DNA from: Mikania micrantha
Lineage: Eukaryota > Streptophyta > Magnoliopsida > Asterales > Asteraceae
DNA length: 64,000 nt
Reading direction: 5' to 3'
Assembly (NCBI GenBank): GCA_009363875.1
Contig: CM018697.1
Span: forward strand, 620,001-684,000
Shown here one piece after another: positions 32,160 to 44,217 of this stretch (position 1 is the first letter of the stretch; each line of letters opens with the position of its first letter). Under the pieces are notes generated by a model that ran no database searches, was not told where the DNA came from, and worked only from the letters and a program-made list of their open reading frames with translations. The position numbers and the translations under genes were made by a program.

Positions 32160-35111
32160 TGTCACACCCCCAATTTTCAACTAACGGAATCACACCGTTT
32201 GGGAGCATGACAAACCAGGATCTCAGATCATTAGACATAGCGAAGATCTCTATATGAATTTCAAAACATACGTTGGTCTTTAAAACATAATATTCAGAGT
32301 TTACAAAAAGTTGCGGAAGCGTTTCAAATCAAACCAATAAACTGTTGATAAGTAAAACATTACAAATCAAAATACTGAAATAATCAAATTCAAATGTTCA
32401 AAGTGTTTATAATGCATGAGACTCTATCTTCCTAGTCCATGCCAGCTGTTACGCGCGCCTTAGCGTCCTGAGAAAACATGCAATTCAAGTCAACACAAAG
32501 GTTGGTGCATAACACAGGTTTTAAATAATCATAGTGTTCAAAACATCAGTTTGAATAATAAGTTGTAGATAACATAATCACAAATGCACAGTCATGATAG
32601 CTAGTCATATAAACTATTTACATACGTGTTCGACACCGAAGCTGACTGATTGCCATGCTATAGCATGTTTTCGCCTTGCCACTATTGTCTATCACAACAA
32701 TAGTAAAAATGTGTTTGGTCAGTCAAACACCTGCGTAGATCCCATCTACCAGGTGAGGTTTGTCAAACCTAATAGATCTATTTCCAACTACCACGCTTTG
32801 CATTACAGCAAACTAAACGGTTCGAGGTGTGTAAGGACTTTCAATTTGATATGTTGTCACATAATGTAAACAGCTAACTCATGCAAGTGATATGTATCTA
32901 AAAACAGTTTGTTGCACATGTCTTCTCCCCCAAAACAGTTTAAAATAAGAAAGGGGCCGTGTACGCACCTTTGATGATAGCAGAATGATCACACACTAAA
33001 AGCTCGTGAAAGAAATCCTTTTACGAAGAATCTGTGTTTAAACAATAACCTAGTGTTATTCGAATAATCGTTTTGTGCTTAAAATCACATACGTGTCAAC
33101 ACACGTATGTTGGATTTGCTAAGAATGTGCATACGAAAGTACGCGTGTCATTGAAATCGTTTAAATAAAATCACATTTGATTTTATTTAATTAAACGTAG
33201 TTATACGCGATTTCGTGTTCGGATTAAAATATGAATTTTATTATTCTAATACGTTCGGGATGAAATTCTGGTTCCAACGCAATTCGAACGAGTCGAATCG
33301 GAGTTAAAACGGAGAAGTTATGATTAAAACACTAAAATAATGTTGGAACCCAAAAATGGTTGGGGCCGGGTTTCGAACCCGTGACCTCTAATCCCACATT
33401 CCCACGCTCATACCATCTCCTCTACTCTAACCTTTGTTAACAACCATGGTTCTTAATTCTTATAATTCCACTCGGCCCAGTGATCTTATACCCACCCATA
33501 GCCGAAGCAAATTTCCTTCTATTAACCCAACAATTCGATCAATAACAAACCCGAAACCATAGGGCTATGGTTCTACGAATCCAACCGAACTCAAAGATGG
33601 TTTCAATTTGATAAATCATCATTTTTAAAGTTCCAATTTATGACCTTCAATGTTTCAAACGTGAACTCCCAAACACATCTTCTAATCTTGATAAATTCGA
33701 TACTATCATTCAAAATTAACGTAGGGCTATCCTAAATCGCTACCTTCTGAAACTACAGAGGTCTTTTAATTCGATTTTTATAACCGATTGCATAAAAATC
33801 CCAAAACAGTTTTTCTACCATAAACCCTAGAATCAAACTCCAACAATTCGTTGTTGTCTGATTCAATTAACTTAGGAGTTTCGTTCTATGGGACATCACG
33901 ACGCCATCTATATAACCCAATTTGATTTTCCATTTCATTTTTAGTAAAACCCCCAAAACCGATTTGTGTTTAAACTCTAGAACTCGAAATCTAACAATTC
34001 GTAGTTGTAATATGAAATCAATCTATGCATAACCTCAATCGACCTTCTCTGAAACTACATACATACTTTAATTCGATTCTTAAACTCTTTAAGATCAAAA
34101 CTCCCAAAACCGTTCTTAGTATAAACCCTAATTGTCGATCATGAACAATTCGATATTAGAAACCCGAATTAACATAGGGATTATCTTAGTCGGTTGTTTT
34201 AGAAGATGTATGAATGATTTCTTACCTTATTTGATCTCCAATCGATGTAGCTCACTCCAAGCCCTATATTCGGCCCACTCGCGATCCAATCCTTCGAACT
34301 GAAGCTTCACTGATCGAATTGATATATGGGAATGACTCTGAATGTGCCGACTGTGATGTAAGAATGTGCAATTGTGAGAATTGAAGTCGAATTTCACGGT
34401 TTTGATGCAACCATGTGACGGTTACGAACTTTTGAGCTTGCCTACGATTAAATTCGATCATTTATGGATCTAGTAACCGATGATCATTGATATTCATCAT
34501 TAACATAACAGTTATGAGTGATAATTTCGATCAATTATACTTATCTAATAAGAATTTCGAATTTATTCACTCATATGGCCTAATTTTGACTCTCAAAGTC
34601 AAAATTGAGTCTTTTATTAAATTGTAATCCTAATCCTTGAAGTTTTATCATTCAAATACTGATTCTGAACAATTTCCATCCTTCTATTTTGATTTTAAAT
34701 GATTTCCCATCATTTCGGTTAATTTCTAATTAACCAAGTTAACTGCGAATTACCGGATTTTCACTAATTAAGCCAATTAAAACATTTTTTTTTTTGAGCT
34801 AAATTACTCCAATTGGGCTTCTTAGATCTCAATGGGCCTCACTGGGCCTTCCTGGGCCTACCTTGGCCTTCTCTGGGCCTACTTTGTTTACATTGGGCCT
34901 TACTTGAATTTATTGGGCCTTATTGGGCTTCTCTTGGCTTTGTGGGCCTACATTGGCAATGTTGGGCCTAATTGATCTGGTTGGGCCTCCATTGACCTTA
35001 TTGGGCCTTCATTGGCCTTGTTGGGCCTTGATTGGCCTTGTTGGGCCTGTTGGGCCTGTTATAGCACCAACTCCCGTTAACAAGGTTAGTGTGAAAAGTC
35101 GGATTGTCACA
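32160..35111 (-). repeat. Element 2 5' LTR
   Basis: 2952 bp, almost identical to 22963-25912 with an offset of 9197. Ends TG...CA. Followed on its outer side by the CAATC duplication. Confidence 0.95.
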
Positions 35112-35116
35112 CAATC

Positions 35117-36532
35117 CATCCCAATCACAACATCATATTCTCCCAAGATCATTGGAATCAAATCAACCTCATAATCCTCACCATCAATGGTGAGTTTACA
35201 TCTATGATAGATGTCATACACTAAGAAACTCTTAGAATCAGCTATTTCTACCTTTAATGGACAAGGTAGCTTAGCTAGCACAAACGAATCATGATTCACA
35301 AATTTCACAGATATAAAAGAGCGACTAGCTCTAGAATCAAACAATATATAAGTAGGCAAGGAATTTATATGAAAAGTACCTGTCACCACGTCTGAAGTGA
35401 CTTTAGCCTCTTCCGCCGTAATTTTGAAGGCTCTACCCTTTGGTGGGGGTATTTCAACCTTCTTGCCACTACCTTGGGTCTTAAAAGACCCACCACTCGT
35501 ACCTCCTTGGCCTGTCCCTTTCAACTCTGGGCATTCACTTCGTCGATGCCCCAGTTTGTAGCAGTTATAGCACAGATTGAGTGCACTGGCACATTGAGAG
35601 TCAAGATGCCCCAGCTTGCCACATTTATAACATACCACCGATTTAAAGTAACATTCCCCAAAATGTTTCCTTCCACATTTTAAACAATGTTTAGCTTCTC
35701 CCAAAGAACTAAACTTTTTCGGTGGACTAACAAATTTCCCCTTTTTAGAGGATCCCACTTCCTTCTACATTTTTCGTTTCTCCCCACGATCTTCTTGACT
35801 TTTTAACTCCAATTCACGCTCACGAGCGCAATCAATCAATTCAGACAAAGTTTCAAACTTGGATGGTATGAGAAACTCCCGGTACTTAGCATTCAACATA
35901 CTATGGTACCTGTTAATCCACATTCGTTCAGTCCTAAGAAGATCAGGACAAAATGTAGCTTTATCATAGAACACTGCAGTAATAGTGTCTATATCCTCCT
36001 CCTTACGCCTCATATGTAAAAACTCCTCAGTAATTCTATCAATAGCAGCCTGAGGACAGAATCGTTTAAGGAACAACTCCTTAAATGCACCCCAAGTCAA
36101 TTCCTTAATTCCATCCCGACCCTTCTCCTTTCGGAGAAGTTCCCACCAGTCTTTTGCTCGTTCTTTCAATTGGTTTCCAGCAAACATTACCTCGTCAGAT
36201 GGATCACAATGACACGTTTCAAACGTGCTTTCCATATCAGTTATCCACCTTTGGCTCAACAGTAGATCCACTTCACCTTTAAATTCCGTTGGCTTACAAG
36301 CCACAAACTCTTTGTAAGTAACCTTTTTAGAAGGTTTTTCCCCACTTATTTCATCTTTAAGAGTTGCAAACTCTTCACTTATAAAATCTTTCAACGAAGC
36401 TTGTAATCCATCTAAACGAGTTGGTAAGGTAGCTTCAAATGCTTTAGCTACCTCCTCCCTCATCATCATTTGCAGTTCGGTGAGTTGTTCTTCCTCATGC
36501 CCAAACCCCTTGGGGTTATGTTCATCAACCAT
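35117..36532 (-). pseudogene. Element 1 gag and start of protease
   Basis: Reading leftward from MVDEHNPKG, the Gag matrix/capsid-like part (YKEFVACKPTEFKG, RWITDMESTFETCH, KDWWELL) runs to an in-frame TAG at 35765-35767. After it the same frame continues into three Cys-rich motifs (CGRKHFGEC, CYKCGKLGHLDSQC, CYNCYKLGHRRSEC). It then enters a protease-like stretch whose active site reads LFDSRASRSF, where the catalytic DSG/DTG glycine is arginine. The frame breaks at EYDVVIGMD, where element 2 inserted, and resumes at 22957. Stop, damaged active site and insertion all indicate an inactive copy. Confidence 0.88.
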
Positions 36533-36716
36533 TTTATGACTGAAATAATATAACATATCATTAGTTTACATATTTATACTCCACATATATGCAAACCACA
36601 TACTCCAAACCACATACTCGTCCTTAACGGACTTATACATTACATATTCATGTGTCTTTATTGCATATTCACACTCTTGTGAATTACTCAATTATTTAAC
36701 TAATATCGACACATCT

Positions 36717-38178
36717 GTGATTTCCAATTCAACATCTACCCATTCGTAGATCACCACATGTTCACACACCTTGTGAATCTTTTACATTGGAATTGCAAGT
36801 TATACGTTCACACACTTTGTGAATCAAAACATGCACATTACCAATTCAACATCTACGCATTCGTAGATCACCACATGTTCACACACCTTGTGAATCTTTT
36901 ACATTGGAATTGCAAGTTATACGTTCACACACCTTATGAATCAAAACATGCACATTACCAATTCAACATCTACGCATTCATAGTCACCACATGTTCACAC
37001 ACCTTGTGAATCATGCAACAACAATAACCACAATCACATATACCACAATCACCTGTAGTATGGACTCACCCAGTCCTTAACTACAAGTTCGATCAAATAG
37101 GTAACTTACCTTAATTTGAGAGTTATCAACAGTTTCCAACTCTTTCCCAGGCCTTCTAGAACTAGATTCACCTCCTCTTCCTATTATATATTTACATATA
37201 ACAGGATTTAACAACATGAACACACAACTTGTGTTATTTATATAATCTAATTCATTTGACCTGTTTCATTCTTTATTTTCAATCAAAACCTCCTCAAAGC
37301 TTTTATCAATAACCCATGTGTAGAAATTAATCTACACATGTTCTTTATCATATTTAAATTATCACAACATCGTTTTACACTAAAATCATTAACTTTCAAC
37401 TTACACGTTAATTTATCATTCTAAAGAATGATCCAAGACCATCACAACACTCTTAAATCACCCCTCTAATAATCACACTCAATAATATGAGTTTCATAAC
37501 AAACGGGCATTATAACGGATCAAAATCAAGATTTCACCGTTAAAACACCTAGTCCTTCGTTTCTAATCATCCCAGATCATTATATAATACACAAAACTAT
37601 ATTTAATCCGTATATTATCAAAATAAATAGGATAAAACGAATCGTTACCCTTCAAACGGATTTCTGGTTGTAATACGACGATCATAACTCGTAGAAACGA
37701 TCCACGGCTCAATCCAAACGTCTGGATAGCTTCAAAATTGATGTTGGGAGCTTAAAATTCGTTTGTGTGTGTGTTTGTGGTGCAAGATATCAAGAAAAAG
37801 AGATAGATGAGTGTTTGTGGTTGAAATGCTTTAAAGATAAGCTTTATGCCGCCTCTGCGCATCCCAGGCGCATCGCCCCACGAGAGACATTGGTCTCAGG
37901 CGTACCGCGCAGATGGGGCAAGGCCAGATGATTTCCCTCTCCCGCGCGCATCGCTTATCGTGGGCGTGTGGCTCGGGGCGTACCGCCCCAGGCCATTTTC
38001 TTCGTTTTTCGATTTTATCTTCGTTTCGCGATTCCGGACAATCCGGAACTCCGTTTCGCGCTCGGTTTTCTCCCACGTTCATCATTTCTCACATATTTTC
38101 AATTTTTTTTAATAACCAAAACCATTCTACTTACGATTTCTTCAAACGTATTCATATTATTAAAAACGGGTTGTTACA
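36717..38178 (-). repeat. Element 1 5' LTR, inner part deleted
   Basis: In element sense it begins TGTAACAACCCG at 38178 and matches the left LTR up to about 36717. The remaining roughly 690 bp of LTR and the primer binding site are absent; gag leader sequence follows instead. A deletion inside a still correctly flanked element explains this. Confidence 0.8.
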
Positions 38179-38183
38179 TGTTG

Positions 38184-39475
38184 GATGCTCCTTGAATCTT
38201 CAAAACCTTCAAAATCTCCTTTAGAAAGCTGTAGGAATTTTGTCCAGAAGGTATTTTAGCTCCAGGAAGTCCAACCCTTTGAAATGAGGTGAAAAGCTCA
38301 ATTTATAGAAATTCTGGAACTTGGCACGGTCGTGCACCATAGGTGCACGGTCGTGCAAGGTGCTACAGTACTTCATTTTTGGTCTGGGACGGTTGTCGAA
38401 GTTGCCATTTTCAGCTAAGTCTCGAAAATCGACTCGAGGTGTCAGGCACGGTCGTGCCAAAAGTTGCACGGTCGTGCGCAAGTCGTCATGGCCGGCACTA
38501 CCTCCATTTGGCCCGGCACTGCCTTGCTTTGGCCCGGCACTGGCTAGCTTGCACGGTCGTGCTAGGCTTATGCATGGTCGTGCATAGGCATGCACTGCCA
38601 TGAATGGCCAAGCACTACCTGGTTGCACGGTCATGCAAGAAGGTGCACGGTCGTGCATAGGCCAGCACTGTCATGCATGGCCTAGCACTACCTGATTGCA
38701 CGGTCGTGCAAAGTTGTGCACGGTCGTGCATTGGCAGGCACTGTCAGTGCAAGATTTGGCATGACAGTGCGCATCTGGGGATTTGCTCAGAAAATGTTGA
38801 AATTCCATACAAGGCTTGATTTTCTTCCGAGCAAGGCCGTTTATCCTACAAATTCACAAAAACAATAATTAGGACTATTTGTGAATGTATTTTCATGTTG
38901 TTAACGTTAAAACCGGGGGAATTTGAGTCGAATAATATGTATAATTTAATGTATATCAGTGTTATTGGTTTTAAAAGTATTTTAGAAATCATACAATTTG
39001 CAAAACAAGTAATTAACCGAGTCAACATCTGTCTAGTTATCGATTGTCAAAAAAGTCATTAATTTGTTTCCAAATCATAATTGTTCACTAACCAAAGCAT
39101 AAATCATGTCTATGTGATTTTCAATTAGCAAGTTGTTGCGACCTCGTTATTTTACTAACTTGAAACCTGTAGAGAACACATTTTTCATACATTGTTGGAA
39201 TCTTTTATTTAAGTTATAATTTGCATAAGTTTCTTTTACATAAATCCTAAAATCCAACATTTCAAGTTTACTTTTAATTGCAATTAGTTAAGTTACTTTA
39301 TTTGTTTTCGAAAACATTTTCCACTTGACTCTTCGTGGATCGATAGTCGACTTTTCTTGCTAATGGGGTAGTATGACTTGAGTTTAAAACTCTTATTTTT
39401 TATTAGTACTTCGACATCATTAAACTTTGATCAAGAAATTGAACGCACAACTCAAAAGAATAACAACCTTTAGCA
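38184..39475 (-). mobile_element. Old LTR-type fragment with palindrome array
   Basis: Continuation of the sequence interrupted by element 1. On the minus strand an array of near-palindromes (38324-38730) is followed after about 20 bp by TCTATAAATTGAG (TATA at 38302-38307) and a leader-like region. The direction is opposite to the gag-like fragment at 39476. No coding sequence is supported. Confidence 0.45.
38324..38730. repeat. Palindrome array II, GCACGGTCGTGC
   Basis: About ten copies of GCA(C/T)GGTC(G/A)TGC. Flanking bases often extend the palindrome with different pairs: TGCACG/CGTGCA at 38344-38357, GGCACG/CGTGCC at 38445-38458, TTGCACG/CGTGCAA near 38698. The array lies immediately upstream of a minus-strand TATA box. 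Confidence 0.88.
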
Positions 39476-39639
39476 TTGCATCTCCAAGTTCTTAAGCCAC
39501 CAAGGATTGAAGATTTTGGCAATCCGCAAGGAAAGGCAAACCCAAATCAACAATCACCACTTGTTCAACCAATTCCTCAATTACAAAATCAATTTCATCA
39601 TGTACCACATCCTAATCATCCTCCTAATGATGGCACAAA
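39476..39639 (+). pseudogene. Unrecognised coding remnant, retroelement gag-like
   Basis: A frame rich in Pro, Gln and Asn (PPRIEDFGNPQGKANPNQQ) reads without stop into the target duplication of the solo LTR. The same frame resumes after the LTR at 42547 and again after the next insertion at 43350, until a stop near 43410. Composition and context suggest the gag region of an old Tat/Athila-type element, but I recognise no domain. Confidence 0.35.
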
Positions 39640-42541
39640 TGTGAAACCTCGCAATTTCCAGGTCAGCATTAATTTTATTTTAATAATAATGTGTATTATT
39701 ATTTCATACGTGGCACTAGAATAATTAGTATTTAGTGTGACACGTGGCACAACAGTTTGAACACATCGATAATTCAAGGAATTATCGTAAAACGCGTGCA
39801 CATGTCTTGAATAACGAACGTTGGTGAACGGATCAAACCACAGTACACTATAACTGCACTTAGGTTCGGGAACCTAAATTAGTTAGAACAATGCTCATAT
39901 GTCAAGAAACGATTACCGTAGTCGAGAAATTCGTGAAAATCGCTTCAAACAATGAAATTGGGCTCAACTGAGACCCATCGCGGTACGCGATGGGAACTCA
40001 CATGGGCCTTCGCGGCACGCGAAGCCCAGGCGGGAGAATTTGAATTCTCTGAAAACTATCGCGGTACGCGACGACCGATCATCTCCCTGCATCGCGATAC
40101 GAGGCGTGTTTCGGGAACCGAATGATTATTTTAATCATCGCGCTACGCGAAGCACCTTTTTGTACAGTCTCTGCGGTACGCGACGCAGCCCAACACGCAA
40201 AATCTTTATTTAACCAAGATAAAATCATTTCTGCCACCCCTACTCTAAAAATCTCGACCACACCCGACGAATTCGACTCAGAACTTTCTGTTGGAGCTAT
40301 TTCTTGCTAACTAGAGCCATTTTGGGAAGTGTTCAAGGCCATTGGAAGGGTGTTCAAGACTTGAGGGGAGCTAGAAGGTACCAACCATCATCTTGCACGA
40401 ATTGTAGCTACTGTGGAGACGATTTCAGAGCTTCTGGAAGATATCTAAACCTGTTCCAACCTTATCTCAGCCTTCTTGAACTCTCTAAGGTAGTTTTCTA
40501 GCACCATTTCGTGTTTTTGGCACTTGTTAGCACACATGCAATGAGAAATACCCACATGCATCACCATCACCACTTGAACCACGAATTTTTGGGTTAAGAA
40601 TCTGCTATATGATGATTTTGTTTACTAATTTGATGGTTTAATGGCGATCTATGGTGATATTGGTATGATTATATAGTTATTTGATGATTTTGTTATGAAA
40701 TAGGCACTTTTAATAACATGCATGTATGATCTAGACCCATTTGCATGAATATTGATGGTAATATGTTGTTAGACATGATCTAAGGAGTTAGAGATGTTGT
40801 TGTAACCATGAAATGTCAAAAAGGTGATAGTTACTATAAATGGTAACTTTATTTATGCAAGTATGTGAATAGATGAGTTTGTAACCACATGCATGTGATT
40901 AAATCTATGATTTATGCTAGAAAGGATGTTTTATGATGTTATTGACACATTGGAATGGTTAAAATTGCTAGAAGTAGGATATTCATGATTATTGCTATAA
41001 ATAGAAACTTTTTGATATGAAGTTGCTAGAAATGATGAACTTGATAATTGTTTTATGTCTAACATGTTTAGTTATGAATAACTAATGATTTCTATGTTCT
41101 AAAATGGTTGAAATATGTGTTATGTCACAAGTTACTATAAATAGTAATTTATTTTGCAAAGTCTGTAAATAATAACATGTTTGTTGTAACGCATATGATT
41201 TAATGGTTATTTAGGACTAAGATGATGATATTATAATGAGATTGGTATCTAGACTTTGTAACTTATGCTTACTTTTGCAACTTTCTAAATATAGTAACTT
41301 TTACGCGCAAAACGTGCTTAACCGGCTATGTGTCACTATGTGCTATGTGATGACATGCTCACTTAGGATAAATATGCATATTATAATAATCGGATTATGA
41401 TTTCTTACATGACTTTCCGAATATGGAAACTTTCCTGAAATGGAAACTTACTATAAATAGTAAGTCTCCTCACAAAAGTAACTTTGGTATCCACACACAT
41501 CACATTACACCAAATCGCACGATATACGAGCACTTGATCCAAAACCGTCACCAACGGGTCGTTAGGTCAAACACAGTCAACAAGGTCAACACGACCCACA
41601 CGACAACTTAGAGTTGTTAAACACTAACACGGTCCTGTGAGACCCACGTGTATGTAACACAAACTTACAACACCTATGTGATATAGGTGACTGCTAGCCG
41701 GCGAGCTACACGATTTCTGTAAGAAACGCACTACTCAAACTCAGGTGAGTTTACAGCCCCACTTTTACTCTTCATTGTTTTTACTAAACTTATGGGGTGA
41801 GAATTATATTGCAACTGTTTTAGATATATGGCTGGTATGTTGTAAACCATTTTTGAGTGTAACTATTATCGCTTAAAGTCCTCACTTATCCTTACCGTTA
41901 GTTGTAACAAACGAGTCGTTATTACGTAGTACTACTGGGTTTGACTAACCCCACTCGGCACCAATGTTGACTGGAGGTCATAACGAGTGTAATTTCGATG
42001 TTGATGTCGAGTTCAGCGATGACCCGCGGAGGCAAACGGAAACAATCGAGTTTCGGTAAGATGAACTGACACACTCCACGGATCGTAGATTCAACTACTA
42101 AACTTAACATACCTAGTATATGTCTGTTTACTATTTCTGTCTGTCTAAACCTGTGAACTCACCAACTTTTTTAGTAGACACTTTTCGCATGTATTCTCAG
42201 GTAACTGATGGAACCCAAGCTAGGATGCGCACAAGAAAGCACTAAGGAGTCTGGCTGGCATATAGACTCGTGTCCTAGGCTTATGTTTGAATTATGTCTT
42301 TTAAAACAACATTAATCATGTAGTGTCTTAGACAATTTACTTTCCGCTGTATTACTCTTTATTTCCGCTGCTTTTAATATTAAACATTTTCCGCTGCGTA
42401 TTATTGAAACTTGCATTATTTTACAAATCTGTGTGATTGTGTAACTCATATAGAGTCGTTCTATATGACCTTGAGCTGTGATTCTGGCCACGTCACACCC
42501 GCGCGGTCTGACACCGCACGTGAGAATTTTAGGGTGTGACA
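39640..42541 (+). mobile_element. Solo LTR, 2.9 kb, with target duplication ACAAA
   Basis: Starts TGTGAAACCTCG and ends TTTAGGGTGTGACA. It is flanked by ACAAA on both sides (39635-39639, 42542-42546). No internal retroelement domain or primer site is present, so this is an LTR-LTR recombination product. It contains palindrome array III (39974-40190) and a TATA-like TTATTTAA (40206-40213). A long AT-rich downstream part carries repeated GAAACT...TATAAATAGTAA motifs (40830-41460). No ORF is supported. Confidence 0.85.
39974..40190. repeat. Palindrome array III, TCGCGGTACGCGA
   Basis: Copies at 39974-39994 (9-bp arms CCCATCGCG/CGCGATGGG, centre GTA), 40004-40027 (GGGC-TTCGCG/CGCGAAGCCC with one bulged C, centre GCA), 40059-40071, 40138-40150 and a variant near 40170. 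Arms change in complementary fashion between copies. Confidence 0.88.
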
Positions 42542-42587
42542 ACAAATGTCAATACTAATGAGGAGAGAAATACGTTTGATAGAGTTA

Positions 42588-43346
42588 GGGGCCGTTTGGT
42601 TGTGTCTGAATCATTAAGATCTGAATGGTTAAGATGTCTGAATGGTTAAGAGGGTCTGAACCATTAAGTGGTGGTGTTTGTTTTAGCATCTGAATGAAAA
42701 ATACCTTTTAATTGAAAAACCCTAAAAAAAATAAACCCATCCCGTCGGTCGCACCCACTACCGCATCCCCGATTCTTCCCTCGATGTCGTCGCCCCCGCC
42801 TCCCGTCGCCGCCTTTGCATCATGTCGTCAACCTCAACAACTCATCCCCATCGCCATCGACCTCCTTCAACCATCGGTCGCCGCAATCGAACCATCTGAA
42901 CCTCCGTCGAGCATCAATCGGTCGAACCATCAATCCCCCGCCGCAATCGAACCATCTGAATCTCCGTCGAGCATCAATCGGCCGAACCATCAATCCCCCG
43001 CCGCAATCGAACCATCTGACCCTCTGTCGAGCATCTGAACGTCCGCAATCGAACCATCGGGCGTCGGCCGGCTGTGGGATGTGATGCGGCCGGCGGTGGG
43101 GTCGAGGGGCGACGCGGTGTAGTAGCGGGGGGGTTGAGCGGCGCTAGGGTTGGGCGAGGAGGAAGACGACGGGAAAGAATGCCTTTTTCTCCATTAAGAG
43201 CTATTCAGACTTGGTTCAAGGTCTGAATGGTTCAGACCTCCATTCAGATGTTTTTTTCTGTTCAGACGTCTCAAACAAACGGTCTGAATCTGAATGGTTC
43301 AGATTCAGACCCATTCAGACCTATTAAGTGGCTACCAAACAGTCCC
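42588..43346. mobile_element. PIF/Harbinger (Tourist)-like element with GC-rich cargo
   Basis: Ends GGGGCCGTTTGGTTG and (reverse complement) GGGACTGTTTGGTAG, with TTA on both sides (42585-42587, 43347-43349), fit PIF/Harbinger MITEs. Sub-terminal TCTGAATGG/CCATTCAGA motifs occur many times at both ends, as expected of transposase-binding repeats. The centre (42720-43170) is GC-rich and has a 60-bp tandem repeat (about 42885-43040, nearly three copies). A 108-codon frame across it is low in complexity and not supported as a gene. No transposase. Confidence 0.75.
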
Positions 43347-43425
43347 TTAGTCAACTTCAGATAGTAGGAAGTGGTGGAGATAGAGTATACAATGGGATGA
43401 TGATGGAATGAGGATGGTTATAATC

Positions 43426-43690
43426 AATGTTTTCATAGCCGGACGTCGAACCAGTCTCCTTACTGGTCAGATGTTCGACCGGTCGGACCGGTCGAACCGG
43501 TTTTAAGAACCGGATGATTTAATAAACGTTTTATAAATAAATATATATATATATAATAAAAATAAAAACGGTTCAACCACCGGTTCGCCGGTTCGACCAG
43601 TCGATTCACCCAAAAACGGCCCCGAACCCCTAACCGGACCGGTTCCTGGTTCGACCGGTCCGGACCGGCCGGTCCAGTTTTCAAAACATT
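43426..43690. mobile_element. MULE-type MITE with 10-bp target duplication
   Basis: Flanked by GGTTATAATC on both sides (43416-43425, 43691-43700). Ends AATGTTTTCATAGCCGGAC and (reverse complement) AATGTTTTGAAAACTGGAC form the terminal inverted repeats. The interior is rich in ACCGGTTCGACCGG-type words and folds back on itself. A 9-10 bp duplication is typical of Mutator-like elements. Confidence 0.85.
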
Positions 43691-43700
43691 GGTTATAATC

Positions 43701-44217
43701 TTCAAAATTTCAATGCTGCATATAAAATTAAAAAAAACCAGTTTAATTACTTAAAACCTGAAACTAATCCTAAACTGTTTGGGTTTTTTTAATATAAAAT
43801 AACTAAAAAAAACAGTTTCTAACTGGTTACATGCCAAAACTTGTTTGGTTAATTGGTCCTAGGGTGTTCATTTGGGTTATTCGGATTTGAAAATTTTAAG
43901 ACCATATCTGAAACCCGGCCCGATCCAAATTTGAAATTTGTTAATCCGATCAGAATTTATCCGGAAAACCCGAACAAACTTACTTTTACATCCGAGTAAT
44001 CCGAGCAACCTGAATAAACATGTTTTATTCGGGTTATTCAGATTGAAATAAGATATACCATCCAAATAGATAAGATTTTGTAGATTTGATAATCCAATTA
44101 GAAAAACGAGTATCCGATTAGAAAAACGAATAGCAGATCCAAATCTATCAAACGTTTGAATCTTTAATTAAGATCTTACGATGATTCAGAAATTTCCTTG
44201 GCCCCCTTTTTCTTCCT
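43701..44217. other. Intergenic DNA upstream of ENT1
   Basis: Contains degenerate CGGGTTATTCGG words at 43870-44045 similar to those at 8455-8765. No gene recognised. Confidence 0.45.

Larger units (their letters stand above)
22963..35111 (-). mobile_element. Element 2: young, apparently intact Ty3/gypsy chromovirus
   Basis: This is a complete element of 12,149 bp on the minus strand. It is flanked by the perfect 5-bp duplication CAATC (22958-22962 and 35112-35116) that interrupts element 1 between GMD and WLSKYG of its pol. In element order it has the 5' LTR (32160-35111), a tRNA-Met-type primer site (32146-32156), an extra ORF (31976-31299), one uninterrupted gag-pol ORF (31053-26482), two polypurine-type modules, and the 3' LTR (25912-22963). 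By eye the two LTRs differ at only three substitutions (23050/32247, 23760/32957, 24914/34111) and a 2-base poly-T length change. Confidence 0.95.
17753..38183 (-). mobile_element. Element 1: Ty3/gypsy chromovirus, degenerate, hosting element 2
   Basis: Both outer flanks carry the 5-bp target duplication TGTTG (17753-17757 and 38179-38183). The LTR on the left (17758-19882) is full length, while the one on the right (36717-38178) has lost its inner part together with the primer binding site. The coding region is split by element 2 at 22963-35111. The gag/pol parts contain two in-frame stops, one frameshift and a damaged protease motif. The integrase ends in a chromodomain-like segment, which places it with the chromoviruses, Tekay/Del-like by inference. 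It cannot be autonomous. Confidence 0.9.

Noticed and set aside
38324..40190. Regularly repeated short palindromes as a CRISPR array
   Set aside because: Eukaryotic context, irregular spacing, no unique spacers of constant length and no cas genes.
42712..43038. 108-codon Pro/Ser-rich frame
   Set aside because: Product of a 60-bp tandem repeat inside a non-autonomous PIF-like element.
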